Positions 1 to 14,830 of a stretch of 64,000 nucleotides of DNA are shown piece by piece. The translations under genes were made by a program, and so were the position numbers. The stretch's first letter is position 1, and each line of letters opens with the position of its first letter. The notes beneath the pieces were generated by a model. The model saw only the letters and a program-made list of their open reading frames with translations, searched no databases and was not told the DNA's origin. The DNA is from Urechis unicinctus (Eukaryota > Annelida > Polychaeta > Xenopneusta > Urechidae), in the NCBI GenBank assembly GCA_034190875.2, contig CM067345.1, positions 27,466,811 through 27,530,810 of the forward strand, given 5' to 3'.

Positions 1-2317
1 ACTGTCAATTTGTGTTGCCTATTTCAGCGGTAAACTCATAAAACACACTTCAATTGCAAAATAATCTGAATAGTCGATGCACAACACACGCACTAAGTTC
101 TATGTATCCGTTTTGCGCTACGTGAATGGAAATTACAACACATTTGCAGCGCCGTGTTGTCTTGGTAATAAATGGAAATCTGTGAATTTGATCTGTTGCG
201 GTATAATTAGAATGGAAGGCTTAATCAACATGATAACCAACAGAATTCTAAATAAGCCGCGGTGAGTTTTTAGCAACCACACACCTCTCCCATTCGGGAT
301 TACAAACTAATGGTCACGTGTGAGAGTTGAACGAGACTTGGATTTAGACTAGACAAGTAGAGAAGAATTGGACAGGTGCGAAGGTGTGATGTCGGTGATG
401 AACGATGGAGTGGAGACGGGAATGGAGAGCAGGAGAGAGGGAGCAAAGTGGGCAAGTGTGTTGTGGCCTCTCAATAATGGGTACCTACATAGGATAGGTA
501 ACCAACAGATAGGATAGGTAGGATCAATTTGAGGTTGAAGATAATAGACAGACCGTTATAACGATAAGATATACTAAGAATCGATTGCAATGTGTGGTAA
601 TGCATTTTGACCACCAATTACTTCATTAACATATATCAAACAACCTAAACAATGGTTTTAATAATTGCAAATGTATATCCACCTCACTGCGTGCGTCGTC
701 AGTACGTAGTGAACTACGTGATCGAATAAATATGACATTGCCGAGAAATATAATGCCTCACGCTTTCGTTAAGTTTTGACAGAGAAAAGAGCACGAACAA
801 CAGCGTGTTTTTTTTTCTTTATTCGGTGGGGTGTAATAGCTGATTGCAATTGAGTATTTTCTGACCCTCTCTAACACAATTCATGATTCATACAGAACGT
901 AATATATTGTGCCTCAAAAAGAATCCCTCCCAGTCAATCAGATACTACTGAATATCAGTAAATGATGTTCACATATTTACAAAATTGTTTTCAGCGAAAA
1001 CCAAGACACACAAGCTTAATATTGTGACCTACAAACATGACAATACAAGGCGTACACACAGACACAGAGGATCAGCTGCTGAACGAGCCCCAATAAACAT
1101 TCCTGTCATTCTACCCTGTCAGCTACCAGATGCAAAGAGGCCCATCATTATCTATCTCTTTAATTTAGATGTAAAAAATTACATACGTTGTCCGTCTCAA
1201 ATTTGGATGTTTGCTTCGTCAACAATGGTAACCTCTACAAGCATACAGGCTGGCAAGGTGAAAGATATAGTTAACATCAACGCTACATTATATCGTGTTA
1301 AACTGAAGCAAATAATTATTCACCGACGCAATAATTGGCGTTGTGTTCTATTTGTGACCGGGATATACGAGCTATATGATGCACAATATGAATGAGAATG
1401 AACACATATGTGCACTATGGGGTAATAAATAATGTTAGTATCTTTGCCTTATAAGCGATATCAAGTTCGCTGATTATAATGCTTCTTCCAAAAGCCATTT
1501 ATGACGCGTAGGCGAGGTGAGATCTATACGAGTCTGGCGATAGAACAAAGTGATATGGTGCGTGTTTATATATATATAAATGACCTTACATTGAGTAAAC
1601 CATATAACATGTGCAGGAGAACTATCACTGGCAATATATCCGCTATTCACTTACCATGTTCTGCGCCGGTGCTGTGATTTCAGAAGGCACCTCTAACTTG
1701 ACACTGCCACCTCTGCTACACGTTCGCTCTCGGTGCCTCACCGATATATGCTTAATAAACACCATCTTATTGAAAATAAGCAATCCACCAATTAAGTACT
1801 TTTCCTAACTCAGCCGCAATGCATATCGTTCATCAACACGAAATAAATAACATTGTAAGGTTTCGAACGAAGTTTTAAAGGGTTTGAAATACTAATAATG
1901 ATTGATTGGATTAGACAGATATAAATAAATATTTGACTGATACCTATGCTAGTACCGGTCGCGAGGTCGCACCTATTCGATGATCACTGAACCAGCAGCT
2001 AGTTAATATCTTAATCGCGTAATCTAAATTTGTGTTTACGATTCTTCAAAGTTGAAATGTCAGGTTTCTTATTTCAAAGAAGAAAAAAACACATATGATA
2101 GCAAACCGTTGTCGCAGAGTTTTATTATATTTGGTTCCCCTCCTCTATAGATATACATATTTATGCATATATACATATATATATATTTATATGTGTATAT
2201 ATGTATATATTTATACATATATATATGTATATATTTATTCATATATACGTATATATATATTTATATACATATTGATATATATATACATATTTATATATAT
2301 ATATTTATATATATATA

Positions 2318-2374
<57 letters not shown>

Positions 2375-3782
2375 TTATACAAATATATATATATTTATGT
2401 ATTTTATATATATTTATCTATTGATATTCATTTAGCATAGCCTGATCACCATCATTTCTTCCTTCTGCTTCATTTCGCACTTGCTTGGTATTAGTCTTGA
2501 TTAGTGTATTCATAACAACGTCTACAAATTCATCTTAATTCGACCCAATATTCATTTTTGTCTTACATGCAGCCCTGTATCCATTTCCATGCTATTAATT
2601 TCATAGCATTGTGGTGCTGTATAATTTTCAGAGACTGCAACATATATTCTCCGTCGAAATATATATAGTATTGGCCCCCGCTTGTAGAATGATTGGATTG
2701 TGAGAGTCAGGCGAATCAACCTGCCTCGAGCAAATGCTATACTAGTAACTTAATAAGCGCGTCAAATGTGACGTGGTTTTTCTATTTTATCTATCGCTCC
2801 CTTTGTGTATGTTAAAGCCTAACGGTTAACTAGTGCGGATTATTAAATGTGTGTTGGTGAATAACCTATGTTTTTAGATGCAACTAACAACCAAACTATT
2901 TTCATTACGCTACTTTATAGGAATGGTCTCCAGGCTTTACCACGACTTTCTTGTCAGCACTGACAGTGTTTCACCATATATAGCGAGTGGTATCATTCCA
3001 GTGGCATTCCTGTAGTATCCGTCGTGCTGATTCCGGTATGGTATTCCCTTTGAATATCTCTTGCAAGATTATGCTGCGTGTTCATTCCACCATTTGTTGG
3101 GCTGTTCGCGTGTTTTAATGTGTAGATATAGAGTTCAGTTGGGATTTTGGCTCTGCTGTTAGCTGAGCTATTGGTTTCGTCCGGTCGCTCGTCGTCACTT
3201 AAGGAAAACCATATCCGATTTACTGCTGAGATCAGAACACCTTGTCATACAACCAGTGACGATGCGTCATCGTGGTCGATATCTTTATGAGTTGGGCGAT
3301 AAAGCAGCTTATGTGGCCCGTTTTCAAATTTATTTTCGAACCCTGATGAAATTGTAAAGGGCAACTTCCGCTTGTAATGTATTTTCAATTCAGCAACACA
3401 TCCAATTTTACGCTGTAATATCCAGTACACGTCGACGCAAAGTGCTGCACCCTTACATACTCAATAAAGAGGCTCGTATTGCAAAAAAGCTAAACACAAA
3501 TTAGCCACTGGTCATAACTAAGCCGCTATACATTTTTGAATACATTTATCAGATTTCGAACGAAGTTTTAGGGGCTGCAAGTCTTAGCAATTATAACAAT
3601 GATGCCATGTTTACGCCCATTGGTTGGTCACCAAGTCGGCAGCAATTCAATACCTTATTCAAATCCGATTAATGTTTGTTCACGTCACTACATACTTGAA
3701 ATGAGAAGTTTCTATTTAAAAGTGGAAAATTATACGACAGCAAAAAGTTGGTTGCGAAATTCATTATAATTTTATCCTTTCC
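1..3782. repeat. Macrosatellite unit 1 (about 3.78 kb)
   Basis: The sequence at position 1 recurs almost base for base at 3783 and again at 7576, so this is the first of a head-to-tail series. The unit holds a (TA)n-like tract near 2140-2430. It has no long coding frame and no recognisable protein. The window starts at a position equivalent to 3783, so the array may extend further left. Short open frames of 62 and 136 codons (77-265 and 985-1395) recur in the copies, but mainly because the DNA is nearly identical. I see no transposon terminus or RT motif. Confidence 0.95.
2140..2430. repeat. TA-rich microsatellite inside macrosatellite unit 1
   Basis: Alternating ATAT with interspersed TTTAT and GTATAT steps, purine-pyrimidine alternation over about 290 bp. 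The same tract sits at the same place in unit 2, with small length differences. It is where unit 3 is truncated. Confidence 0.95.
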
Positions 3783-6098
3783 ACTGTCAATTTGTGTTGC
3801 CTATTTCAGCGGTAAACTCATAAAACACACTTCAATTGCAAAATAATCTGAATAGTCGATGCACAACACACGCACTAAGTTCTATGTATCCGTTTTGCGC
3901 TACGTGAATGGAAATTACAACACATTTGCAGCGCCGTGTTGTCTTGGTAATAAATGGAAATCTGTGAATTTGATCTGTTGCGGTATAATTAGAATGGAAG
4001 GCTTAATCAACATGATAACCAACAGAATTCTAAATAAGCCGCGGTGAGTTTTTAGCAACCACACACCTCTCCCATTCGGGATTACAAACTAATGGTCACG
4101 TGTGAGAGTTGAACGAGACTTGGATTTAGACTAGACAAGTAGAGAAGAATTGGACAGGTGCGAAGGTGTGATGTCGGTGATGAACGATGGAGTGGAGACG
4201 GGAATGGAGAGCAGGAGAGAGGGAGCAAAGTGGGCAAGTGTGTTGTGGCCTCTCAATAATGGGTACCTACATAGGATAGGTAACCAACAGATAGGATAGG
4301 TAGGATCAATTTGAGGTTGAAGATAATAGACAGACCGTTATAACGATAAGATATACTAAGAATCGATTGCAATGTGTGGTAATGCATTTTGACCACCAAT
4401 TACTTCATTAACATATATCAAACAACCTAAACAATGGTTTTAATAATTGCAAATGTATATCCACCTCACTGCGTGCGTCGTCAGTACGTAGTGAACTACG
4501 TGATCGAATAAATATGACATTGCCGAGAAATATAATGCCTCACGCTTTCGTTAAGTTTTGACAGAGAAAAGAGCACGAACAACAGCGTGTTTTTTTTCTT
4601 TATTCGGTGGGGTGTAATAGCTGATTGCAATTGAGTATTTTCTGACCCTCTCTAACACAATTCATGATTCATACAGAACGTAATATATTGTGCCTCAAAA
4701 AGAATCCCTCCCAGTCAATCAGATACTACTGAATATCAGTAAATGATGTTAACATATTTACAAAATTGTTCTCAGCGAAAACCAAGACACACAAGCTTAA
4801 TATTGTGACCTACAAACATGACAATACAAGGCGTACACACAGACACAGAGGATCAGCTGCTGAACGAGCCCCAATAAACATTCCTGTCATTCTACCCTGT
4901 CAGCTACCAGATGCAAAGAGGCCCATCATTATCTATCTCTTTAATTTAGATGTAAAAAATTACATACGTTGTCCGTCTCAAATTTGGATGTTTGCTTCGT
5001 CAACAATGGTAACCTCTACAAGCATACAGGCTGGCAAGGTGAAAGATATAGTTAACATCAACGCTACATTATATCGTGTTAAACTGAAGCAAATAATTAT
5101 TCACCGACGCAATAATTGGCGTTGTGTTCTATTTGTGACCGGGATATACGAGCTATATGATGCACAATATGAATGAGAATGAACACATATGTGCACTATG
5201 GGGTAATAAATAATGTTAGTATCTTTGCCTTATAAGCGATATCAAGTTCGCTGATTATAATGCTTCTTCCAAAAGCCATTTATGACGCGTAGGCGAGGTG
5301 AGATCTATACGAGTCTGGCGATAGAACAAAGTGATATGGTGCGTGTTTATATATATATAAATGACCTTACATTGAGTAAACCATATAACATGTGCAGGAG
5401 AACTATCACTGGCAATATATCCGCTATTCACTTACCATGTTCTGCGCCGGTGCTGTGATTTCAGAAGGCACCTCTAACTTGACACTGCCCACCTCTGCTA
5501 CACGTTCGCTCTCGGTGCCTCACCGATATATGCTTAATAAACACCATCTTATTGAAAATAAGCAATCCACCAATTAAGTACTTTTCCTAACTCAGCCGCA
5601 ATGCATATCGTTCATCAACACGAAATAAATAACATTGTAAGGTTTCGAACGAAGTTTTAAAGGGTTTGAAATACTAATAATGATTGATTGGATTAGACAG
5701 ATATAAATAAATATTTGACTGATACCTATGCTAGTACCGGTCGCGAGGTCGCACCTATTCGATGATCACTGAACCAGCAGCTAGTTAATATCTTAATCGC
5801 GTAATCTAAATTTGTGTTTACGATTCTTCAAAGTTGAAATGTCAGGTTTCTTATTTCAAAGAAGAAAAAAACACATATGATAGCAAACCGTTGTCGCAGA
5901 GTTTTATTATATTTGGTTCCCCTCCTCTATAGATATACATATTTATGCATATATACATATATATATATTATATGTGTATATATGTATATATTTATACATA
6001 TATATATGTATATATTTATTCATATATACGTATATATATATTTATATACATATTGATATATATATACATATTTATATATATATATTTATATATATATA

Positions 6099-6147
<49 letters not shown>

Positions 6148-7575
6148 TTATATATATTTATACAAATATATATATATTTATGTATTTATATATATTTATC
6201 TATTGATATTCATTTAGCATAGCCTGATCACCATCATTTCTTCCTTCTGCTTCATTTCGCACTTGCTTGGTATTAGTCTTGATTAGTGTATTCATAACAA
6301 CGTCTACAAATTCATCTTAATTCGACCCAATATTTATTTTTGTCTTACATGCAGCCCTGTATCCATTTCCATGCTATTAATTTCATAGCATTGTGGTGCT
6401 GTATAATTTTCAGAGACTGCAACATATATTCTCCGTCGAAATATATATAGTATTGGCCCCCGCTTGTAGAATGATTGGATTGTGAGAGTCAGGCGAATCA
6501 ACCTGCCTCGAGCAAATGCTATACTAGTAACTTAATAAGCGCGTCAAATGTGACGTGGTTTTTCTATTTTATCTATCGCTCCCTTTGTGTATGTTAAAGC
6601 CTAACGGTTAACTAGTGCGGATTATTAAATGTGTGTTGGTGAATAACCTATGTTTTTAGATGCAACTAACAACCAAACTATTTTCATTACGCTACTTTAT
6701 AGGAATGGTCTCCAGGCTTTACCACGACTTTCTTGTCAGCACCGACAGTGTTTCACCATATATAGCGAGTGGTATCATTCCAGTGGCATTCCTGTAGTAT
6801 CCGTCGTGCTGATTCCGGTATGGTGCTGATTAAGGTTTGCATTCCCTTTGAATATCTCTTGCAAGATTATGCTGCGTGTTCATTCCACCATTTGTTGGGC
6901 TGTTCGCGTGTTTTAATGTGTAGATATAGAGTTCAGTTGTGATTTTGGCTCTGCTGTTAGCTGAGCTATTGGTTTCGTCCGGTCGCTCGTCGTCACTTAA
7001 GGAAAACCATATCCGATTTACTGCTGAGATCAGAACACCTTGTCATACAACCAGTGACGATGCGTTATCGTGGTCGATATCTTTATGAGTTGGGCGATAA
7101 AGCAGCTTATATGGCCCGTATTCAAATTTATTTTCGAACCCTGATGAAATTGTAAAGGGCAACTTCCGCTTGTAATGTATTTTCAATTCAGCAACCAATT
7201 TTACGCTGTAATATCCAGTACACGTCGACGCAAAGTGCTGCACCCTTACATACTCAATAAAGAGGCTCGTATTGCAAAAAAGCTAAACACAAATTAGCCA
7301 CTGGTCATAACTAAGCCGCTATACATTTTTAAATACATTTATCAGATTTAGAACGAAGTTTTAGGGGCTGCAAGTCTTAGCAATTCTAACAATGATGCCA
7401 TGTTTACGCCCATTGGTTGGTCACCAAGTCGGCAGCAATTCAATACCTTATTCAAATCCGATTAATGTTTGTTCACGTCACTACATACTTGAAATGAGAA
7501 GTTTCTATTTAAAAGTGGAAAATTATACGACAGCAAAAAGTTGGTTGCGAAATTCATTATAATTTTATCCTTTCC
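3783..7575. repeat. Macrosatellite unit 2 (about 3.79 kb)
   Basis: Near-identical to unit 1. Visible differences are scattered substitutions, homopolymer and TA-tract length changes, an extra C near 5489, a short insertion near 6822-6838 before the sequence shared with 3047 onward, and a small deletion near 7194. The low divergence means the duplication is recent or has been homogenised. Confidence 0.95.
5932..6208. repeat. TA-rich microsatellite inside macrosatellite unit 2
   Basis: Counterpart of the 2140-2430 tract, slightly shorter and with an extra GTATAT interruption near 6133. Confidence 0.95.
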
Positions 7576-9722
7576 ACTGTCAATTTGTGTTGCCTATTTC
7601 AGCGGTAAACTCATAAAACACACTTCAATTGCAAAATAATCTGAATAGTCGATGCACAACACACGCACTAAGTTCTATGTATCCGTTTTGCGCTACGTGA
7701 ATGGAAATTACAACACATTTGCAGCGCCGTGTTGTCTTGGTAATAAATGGAAATCTGTGAATTTGATCTGTTGCGGTATAATTAGAATGGAAGGCTTAAT
7801 CAACATGATAACCAACAGAATTCTAAATAAGCCGCGGTGAGTTTTTAGCAACCACACACCTCTCCCATTCGGGATTACAAACTAATGGTCACGTGTGAGA
7901 GTTGAACGAGACTTGGATTTAGACTAGACAAGTAGAGAAGAATTGGACAGGTGCGAAGGTGTGATGTCGGTGATGAACGATGGAGTGGAGACGGGAATGG
8001 AGAGCAGGAGAGAGGGAGCAAAGTGGGCAAGTGTGTTGTGGCCTCTCAATAATGGGTACCTACATAGGATAGGTAACCATCAGATAGGATAGGTAGGATC
8101 AATTTGAGGTTGAAGATAATAGACAGACCGTAATAACGATAAGATATACTAAGAATCGATTGCAACGCGTGGTAATGCATTTTGACCACCAATTACTTCA
8201 TTAACATATATCAAACAACCTAAACAATGGTTTTAATAATTGCAAATGTATATCCACCTCATTGCGTGCGTCGTCAGTACGCAGTGAACTACGTGATCGA
8301 ATAAATATGACATTGCCGAGAAATATAATGCCTCACGCTTTCGTTAAGTTTTGACAGAGAAAAGAGCACGAACAACAGCGTTTTTTTTTCTTTATTCGGT
8401 GGGGTGTAATAGCTGATTGCAATTGAGTATTTTCTGACCCTCTCTAACACAATTCATGATTCATACAGAACGTAATTTATTGTGCCTCAAAAAGAATCCC
8501 TCCCAGTCAATAGGATACTACTGAATATCAGTAAATGATGTTCACATATTTACAAAATTGTTTTCAGCGAAAACCAAGACACACAAGCTTAATATTGTGA
8601 CCTACAAACATAACAGTACAAGGCGTACGCACAGACACAGAGGATCAGCTGCTGAACGAGCCCCAATAAACATTCCTGTCATTCTACCCTGTCAGCTACC
8701 AGATGCAAAGAGGCCCATCATTATCTATCTCTTTAATTTAGATGTAAAAAATTACATACGTTGTCCGTCTCAAATTTGGATGTTTGAGTCGTCAATAATG
8801 GTAACCTCTACAAGCATACAGGCTGGCAAGGTGAAAGGATCTAGTTAACATCAACGCTACATTATATCGTGTTAAACTGAAGCAAATAATTATTCACCGA
8901 CGCAATAATTGGCGTTGTGTTCTATTTGTGACCGGGATATACGAGCTATATGATGCACAATATGAATGAGAATGAACACATATGTGCTCTATGGGGTAAT
9001 AAATAATGTTAGTATCCTTGCCTTATAAGCGATATCAAGTTCGCTGATTATAATGCTTCTTCCAAAAGCCATTTATGACGCGTAGGCGAGGTGAGATCTA
9101 TACGAGTCTGGCGATAGAACAAAGTGATATGGTGCGTGTTTATATATATATAAATGACCTTACATTGAGTAAACCATATAACATGTGCAGGAGAACTATC
9201 ACTGGCAATATATCCGCTATTCACTTACCATGTTCTGCGCCGGTGCTGTGATTTCAGAAGGCACCTCTAACTTGACACTGCCACCTCTGCTACACGTTCG
9301 CTCTCGGTGCCTCACCGATATATGCTTAATAAACACCATCTTATTGAAAATAAGCAATCCACCAATTAAGTACTTTTCCTAACTCAGCCGCAATGCATAT
9401 CGTTCATCAACACGAAATAAATAACATTGTAAGGTTTCGAACGAAGTTTTAAAGGGTTTGAAATACTAATAATGATTGATTGGATTAGACAGATATAAAT
9501 AAATATTTGACTGATACCTATGCTAGTACCGGTCGCGAGGTCGCGCCTATTCGATGATCACTGAACCAGCAGCTAGTTAATATCTTAATCGCGTAATCTA
9601 AATTTGTGTTTGCGATTCTTCAAAGTTGAAATGTCAGGTTTCTTATTTCAAAGAAGAAAAAAACACGTATGATAGCAAACCGTTGTCGCAGAGTTTTATT
9701 ATATTTGGTTCCCCTCCTCTAT
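7576..9722. repeat. Macrosatellite unit 3, truncated
   Basis: Matches units 1 and 2 closely from its start, then stops at the bases equivalent to about 2147, immediately before the TA tract. It carries several private changes, including a 1-bp gain near 8838 that breaks the 136-codon frame seen in units 1 and 2. That frame loss argues against the frame being a selected gene. Confidence 0.93.
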
Positions 9723-10440
9723 TGATCACGTGTAATCCAGGCCAAATCGATTCATGTCGCCTATTTAAGCGCTGAACTCATTTTCTTGAGCACACACCAA
9801 TTTTACAATTATCATAGCAGTCGAAATAAAAACGCACAAACTTTGTTCCAAGTATCCGTCTTGTACTACGTGAATGAGAGTTACAACACATTTGCCGCGT
9901 CGCGCTGTCCTGGTATTTAATGGATTCTGTCCATTTGATATATTGGGTCAAATTTGAAGGGAACGTTTTGTTAACACAATTACCAACCGCATTCTTATCA
10001 AGTTGCGGTGAGTTTTCAGTAGCCCCAACCCCCATCACATACGCGTCCAAATCAGATTTGGTTTTTGGCTCAGTTAAAATGTTTGGCATGCGTAGAGTCA
10101 GGATGGTTAGCAAGGTGAATTGATAGTGTCGACATCAATGCCATATTATTAAAAGAAAACCAATTATTTTTTGACGTATATATGTTCATTGTATAATATG
10201 CTTAATAAACACCATCTTATTGAAAATAAGCAATTCACCAATAAAGTACTGCCCCTAACTCAGCCGCAATGCATATCGTTCATCAAATTCAATTTACGAC
10301 CAGAATAAACTACATGCTGTGCAATATACATAAGAATAAACACCAATATACTATATGGAGTAATGGGTAATATTAACAACCTTGCCTAATTAGTCATGTA
10401 ACACGTGAATTCCGTAATCGCTATTCTTACCCACAACTCA
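9723..10440. repeat. Diverged, rearranged macrosatellite copy
   Basis: From 9745 the sequence aligns with the start of the 3.78-kb unit (the CGCCTATTT, TACGTGAATG and ACAACACATTTGC blocks) but with many substitutions. After the equivalent of about position 280 it jumps to the part equivalent to 1195-1300, then to 1745-1840 (10195-10285, nearly identical), then back to about 1375-1450 (10318-10385). It is an older, shuffled relative of the array. Open frames here on both strands are shadows without recognisable content. Confidence 0.8.
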
Positions 10441-13400
10441 ATTTAATAGTGTACGCCTATTTCAACTCCAGTTCGCCCAAATAGTCAAACGCAAGGAGGA
10501 AGCTATTGCGGAAGCGAAGGGAACTTAATTTAACTCAACAGGTCGACCGGATGGTGAGTATCGATTAGCATCATGTTCAAAACAATGACGTCAACCATGG
10601 ACTCACACAACACGCTGTGGCTTCATTGTGACCGTTGGTGTTATCCCCACTATGATATCGCTATTTATTATTCAGAAATTGCCATTCTTCTGTCTTTGTC
10701 GTTAGCTTGAAAGCAACTTCATGCCATTGTATAAGATGCTCATATTTTTTTTTTTACTTAGAATTACAAATAGCATCGAATGTCTGAGGTGCAGTATTGC
10801 TAACGTATGCTTGCATATATAAATTAAAGTTCCACCATATATGTATGTTTATTAATGTCAGATGCTCACAGTCTTACTCAACTTAAAACAGCAGCCTCCA
10901 CATTTACCTCACATTCGGTGTTGATGCATGATTAGGATATAGATGCAAACAGGAGGGAATTGCTCTAGACAATGCTCACAATAAATGAGGAAACCTCTGC
11001 ATGAATTGGAATGTAGACGCTATCAATCACGTGATCAGTAGAAGAATCTACCGGAACAGACACTGGGCTTCTGGGATATGTATGTTTATGCCCTACTGTG
11101 ATTTAAGCATCTGTTGCGACCGCCTCGCTAATGCGGAATGAATGTGCTTGTGCGATATATCTAGTGTTAAGGGTGATGAAATCGGTTCTATCGCGTTTGT
11201 CGCTCCTCATCTGATGTTCTTCTATGAATAAATAGGTTTATGGCACATTGCGGACAATCCAACAAAACGTGTGTTGACTTGTGCAGATGTAAATATTCAG
11301 GTAAGTCTCAATGTCATCAAGATATTACAATTTGCAGTACATTGTCATCGGTCAGCCATGTCAAATAACATTTCATCTTCTTGATTCTTACATCATTCAC
11401 CCATTTCGCGAAGATGTAAAGCTTGATACACATCCAGTGAATTGACATTCTATACAGACCATCTAGAGTAGAGGACTTGCTTTTATCAATTATAACGCTC
11501 TTCTATAGTTTTGCTAATATTTGCGGTAAATATGGGACAGACGTAATTTCATGGGAGAGCAAAACCTTTCCACAGCTCGATAAATTTTATCAAGCCAATA
11601 CTTCTCATGCTGTGAAATCTAATGTTGGCGACATGAACTGTGGTTGAGTTCTGATGATTGAATATGAGCACACCTGCTTCCGTCACAAACAATCATATAT
11701 TCTTTGGAGATTATTTTGTTTGATAGTATTGGTTTTTTTCTCTCAATATAATGCACCGTTATCCGCTCATTGTTTCATTTTAAAGCTAAGTAAAACACTC
11801 TTCGGTCCAAATGGTTCGAATTCATATATGATGAATGCATCAGGATACAGCTTTCGTTAAAGTATTAGCCATCTCTATCTGCTCAACTATTAATTATAGG
11901 TGTTGATTATCAGCGGCTGATTATACCTGCATTAACAGTCAACGACGTCGGGAAATTGTCTGGGAGGGATAAGCTGACAGTACAATATGCAGCAGCGATC
12001 ATTGCTCAAAGCCGATCGCATATTGGTACATTATGCTGGTTAAACGAAGAACCAGTTTAACATAGCATATGCAAATGTTTCAATGCCAATGAGGTTCGTA
12101 GCAGCTGCACATATTGCAAACAAAGCTATTGTGTTGGCTGCCCAAATTGACGATGCTAACATTAAAACTGCAGCTATAATCGTAACATGTGTGTATTGAC
12201 ATACACGACAAATCTCACGTATACGCGATGTCACATGAGGACGTCTTATTCCTCACTTATTATCCAATGGATCGAGGAGAGGGGGTATGCGTTCAGCCGA
12301 AGAACAACATTATTCATGTTGCCTTGATTACGCTAGCGCACAACGCTGCACCGGGATGCCACTAAACACTATGATGCCATATAGTTCGAATCTAGACCTT
12401 TCGTTTGTCTCATCATATATGTATGATTTGCATAGATGCCATAATGAATGCTATCGAACATTATCCGATTTGCACCAATTCGCTTCTTTGTTTGAACTTT
12501 AATGTGATGAATCATGTCGTTTCATAATGCAATACTGAGGTTTTTGTGCTCTATGACTCTGATATGTCTGCGAAACCCATCGCCTATACACCTTCATGGT
12601 AATGGGATCACTAATTAATCCATTCGCCACACTTATCTAGCTCTAGACACCTGATACTGCTATTCTGCTCAACAGCTGACACATATCTACAATTAAGCAG
12701 TTTTCTAGCTCTACTGCAATACTGCAAATCGGAGCCTTATCCATTACACAGTTAGACATATTTCGGTGCTAGGTTGAATATTATCATTGAATATATAAAT
12801 GTTTTCTACATGTTAACGTGTTCCTAAATCAAAATGAATTCAGAATCAGATTTGAGCAATCGCGACATAGCATTACCATTAATTCAGGAATCGTGGGAAG
12901 ACATGGGTGAAAAACCTTAATGGATTCGCTTTTTACGTTTCTTTCTTTTGAGAAAAATGCCTCTCATGGTTTCTGGAATATATTCATTACTGAGGTTTAC
13001 AAAGCGTTTGTCTATCATTCTCTACCTTGCAAAGCTGATACAAATCTAAATCACAGCCAAATTCTATCTTTCTATTCCGGGTAATGGTAAGTGCCCCTTT
13101 TCTCTATTAAACTGACACTACCGGAGTGATATGTAGCTGATGACTGCCACATTTGCTCCAGTAGATGTACATCGGATATATTGGCCAATCAGAGCCCGTA
13201 GCGGCGTCACACGTACAGGCAATGTCATTTATGGGCAACACATCCCATCAGTGTAATTGGATAGACGTCAGAGGGGCTCGTACGCCCAAGTAAGTGGTAC
13301 ATCGTTTACCGACCTCTAAAATTATAACGCACCCTCAGTCGTGGTCGATTTTATTGAAAATTTAATAATGTGGCAGTAAATGTTCGACCAATTAAATAAA

Positions 13401-14160
13401 TCAAAATCAGTTCTGGATTCGGTTTTATAAATCTATATCCTTTTAAAATGTGTCGTCACACAAAAGCTTAGTTTTTAAACTGATAATCGCATAAAAATTT
13501 GTGGGTTGAATTATTCCATTCATCTGAATAGGATCTGCTTGCTACGAATGGAATCTATTGAGCACCAAAGCCAAAACTTATGCAACGATATCTGATAGCG
13601 GAACTGTTACTTGCTTGAATATTTAAACTGGCCATAACGACACAGAGTGAGCTTGCATTCTCCCGTTCGGCATGACGTGTAAATCAAATCGTACGCCTGG
13701 TATTCAACATGGAAATTGAAATACACAGTGCTCATATTGATCAGCCAGACATTTTGCTATAGAAACGCTACTTGATTACGAAGTTATTTATCATTTTTAA
13801 AACTTAAGGGATAAATTTGGATTATTACACTTATACGATTGGACCATTTAATTGGCTTGTGAATCTGTTTAAACATTGTTACATATTCCAAAACTCACTG
13901 CAGTATAAAGTGAAACCACCGCGCTGCCTATGCAAATTGTCCACGTATCATCACAAGAGGTACAGAATTATTCCAACAGTCACCAAGAATGACAATAAAG
14001 TACGCCACCTGCTTTACATGCATAATAGTCATTAATCCTCGGCTGGTAGCATATTCCCATGCAGCCTACGCCGGGTAGTTACTCGTTGCCACGCCATCTC
14101 ATCGTGTGATATTACCCTTACACCACGACACACCGACAAAAACTAGCAAACCTGCTATGC
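10441..14160. other. No gene recognised
   Basis: AT-rich unique-looking sequence. Open frames are short and random in appearance (for example 12040-12234 minus and 13817-14035 plus). I see no RNA gene, terminal repeat or protein family here. Confidence 0.6.
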
Positions 14161-14668
14161 ACACACACACGAACATATATATATATATATATATATAGAT
14201 AGAGATATATATATAGAGATATATATATATATAGATATAGAGAGAGAGATATAGAGATATATATAGATGTATAGATATATCTAGATCGATATATACATAT
14301 ATATATAGAGAGAGATATATAAAGAAACAGGGATATAGAAATATATATATATAGATAGATATAGAGAGATAGAGAGAGACACATAGAGATATAGACACAT
14401 TATATACATATACATAGATAGAGACAGAGAGAGAGAGGGGGATAGAGAGAGAAAGAGATAGACAGATATATCCAGGGATATTTACAAAGAGATAGATATA
14501 TAGATTTATAAATATATATATAGTTTTATATAGATAGAGATACATATATAGACTCTATAGAGAGACATAGTATATAGATATAGACGTATATATATATATA
14601 TATCTTTATATATAGATCTATATATATATATCTATATCTATATATATATCTATAGAGATATATATATA

Positions 14669-14720
<52 letters not shown>

Positions 14721-14742
14721 ATATATATATATAAATATGTAT
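14161..14742. repeat. Mixed (TA)n / (GATA)n / (GA)n microsatellite
   Basis: Begins with (CA)n at 14160, then TATATAGA, GAGAGAGATATA and long ATAT runs. Open frames on the minus strand rich in Tyr, Ile, Ser and Leu are by-products of the repeat. Confidence 0.95.
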
Positions 14743-14792
14743 AGGCAAAATCTGGCAGAACCTATTGTATTATATAAAACACATAGATATAT

Positions 14793-14830
<38 letters not shown>

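Noticed and set aside
77-265. 62-codon frame repeated in all three macrosatellite units
   Set aside because: Identical because the whole DNA is nearly identical; no family signal and no selective pattern visible.
985-1395. 136-codon frame in macrosatellite units 1 and 2
   Set aside because: No ATG at its start in the plain reading, no recognisable content, and it is broken by an indel in unit 3.
2095-2435. Tyr/Ile-periodic proteins over TA arrays (also near 6.0, 14.2, 15.1, 27.0, 29.3 and 30.7 kb)
   Set aside because: Direct translation of dinucleotide repeats in several frames at once.
11810-11825. GGTTCGAATTC, similar to a tRNA B box
   Set aside because: No matching A box, acceptor stem or anticodon arm at the right distance.
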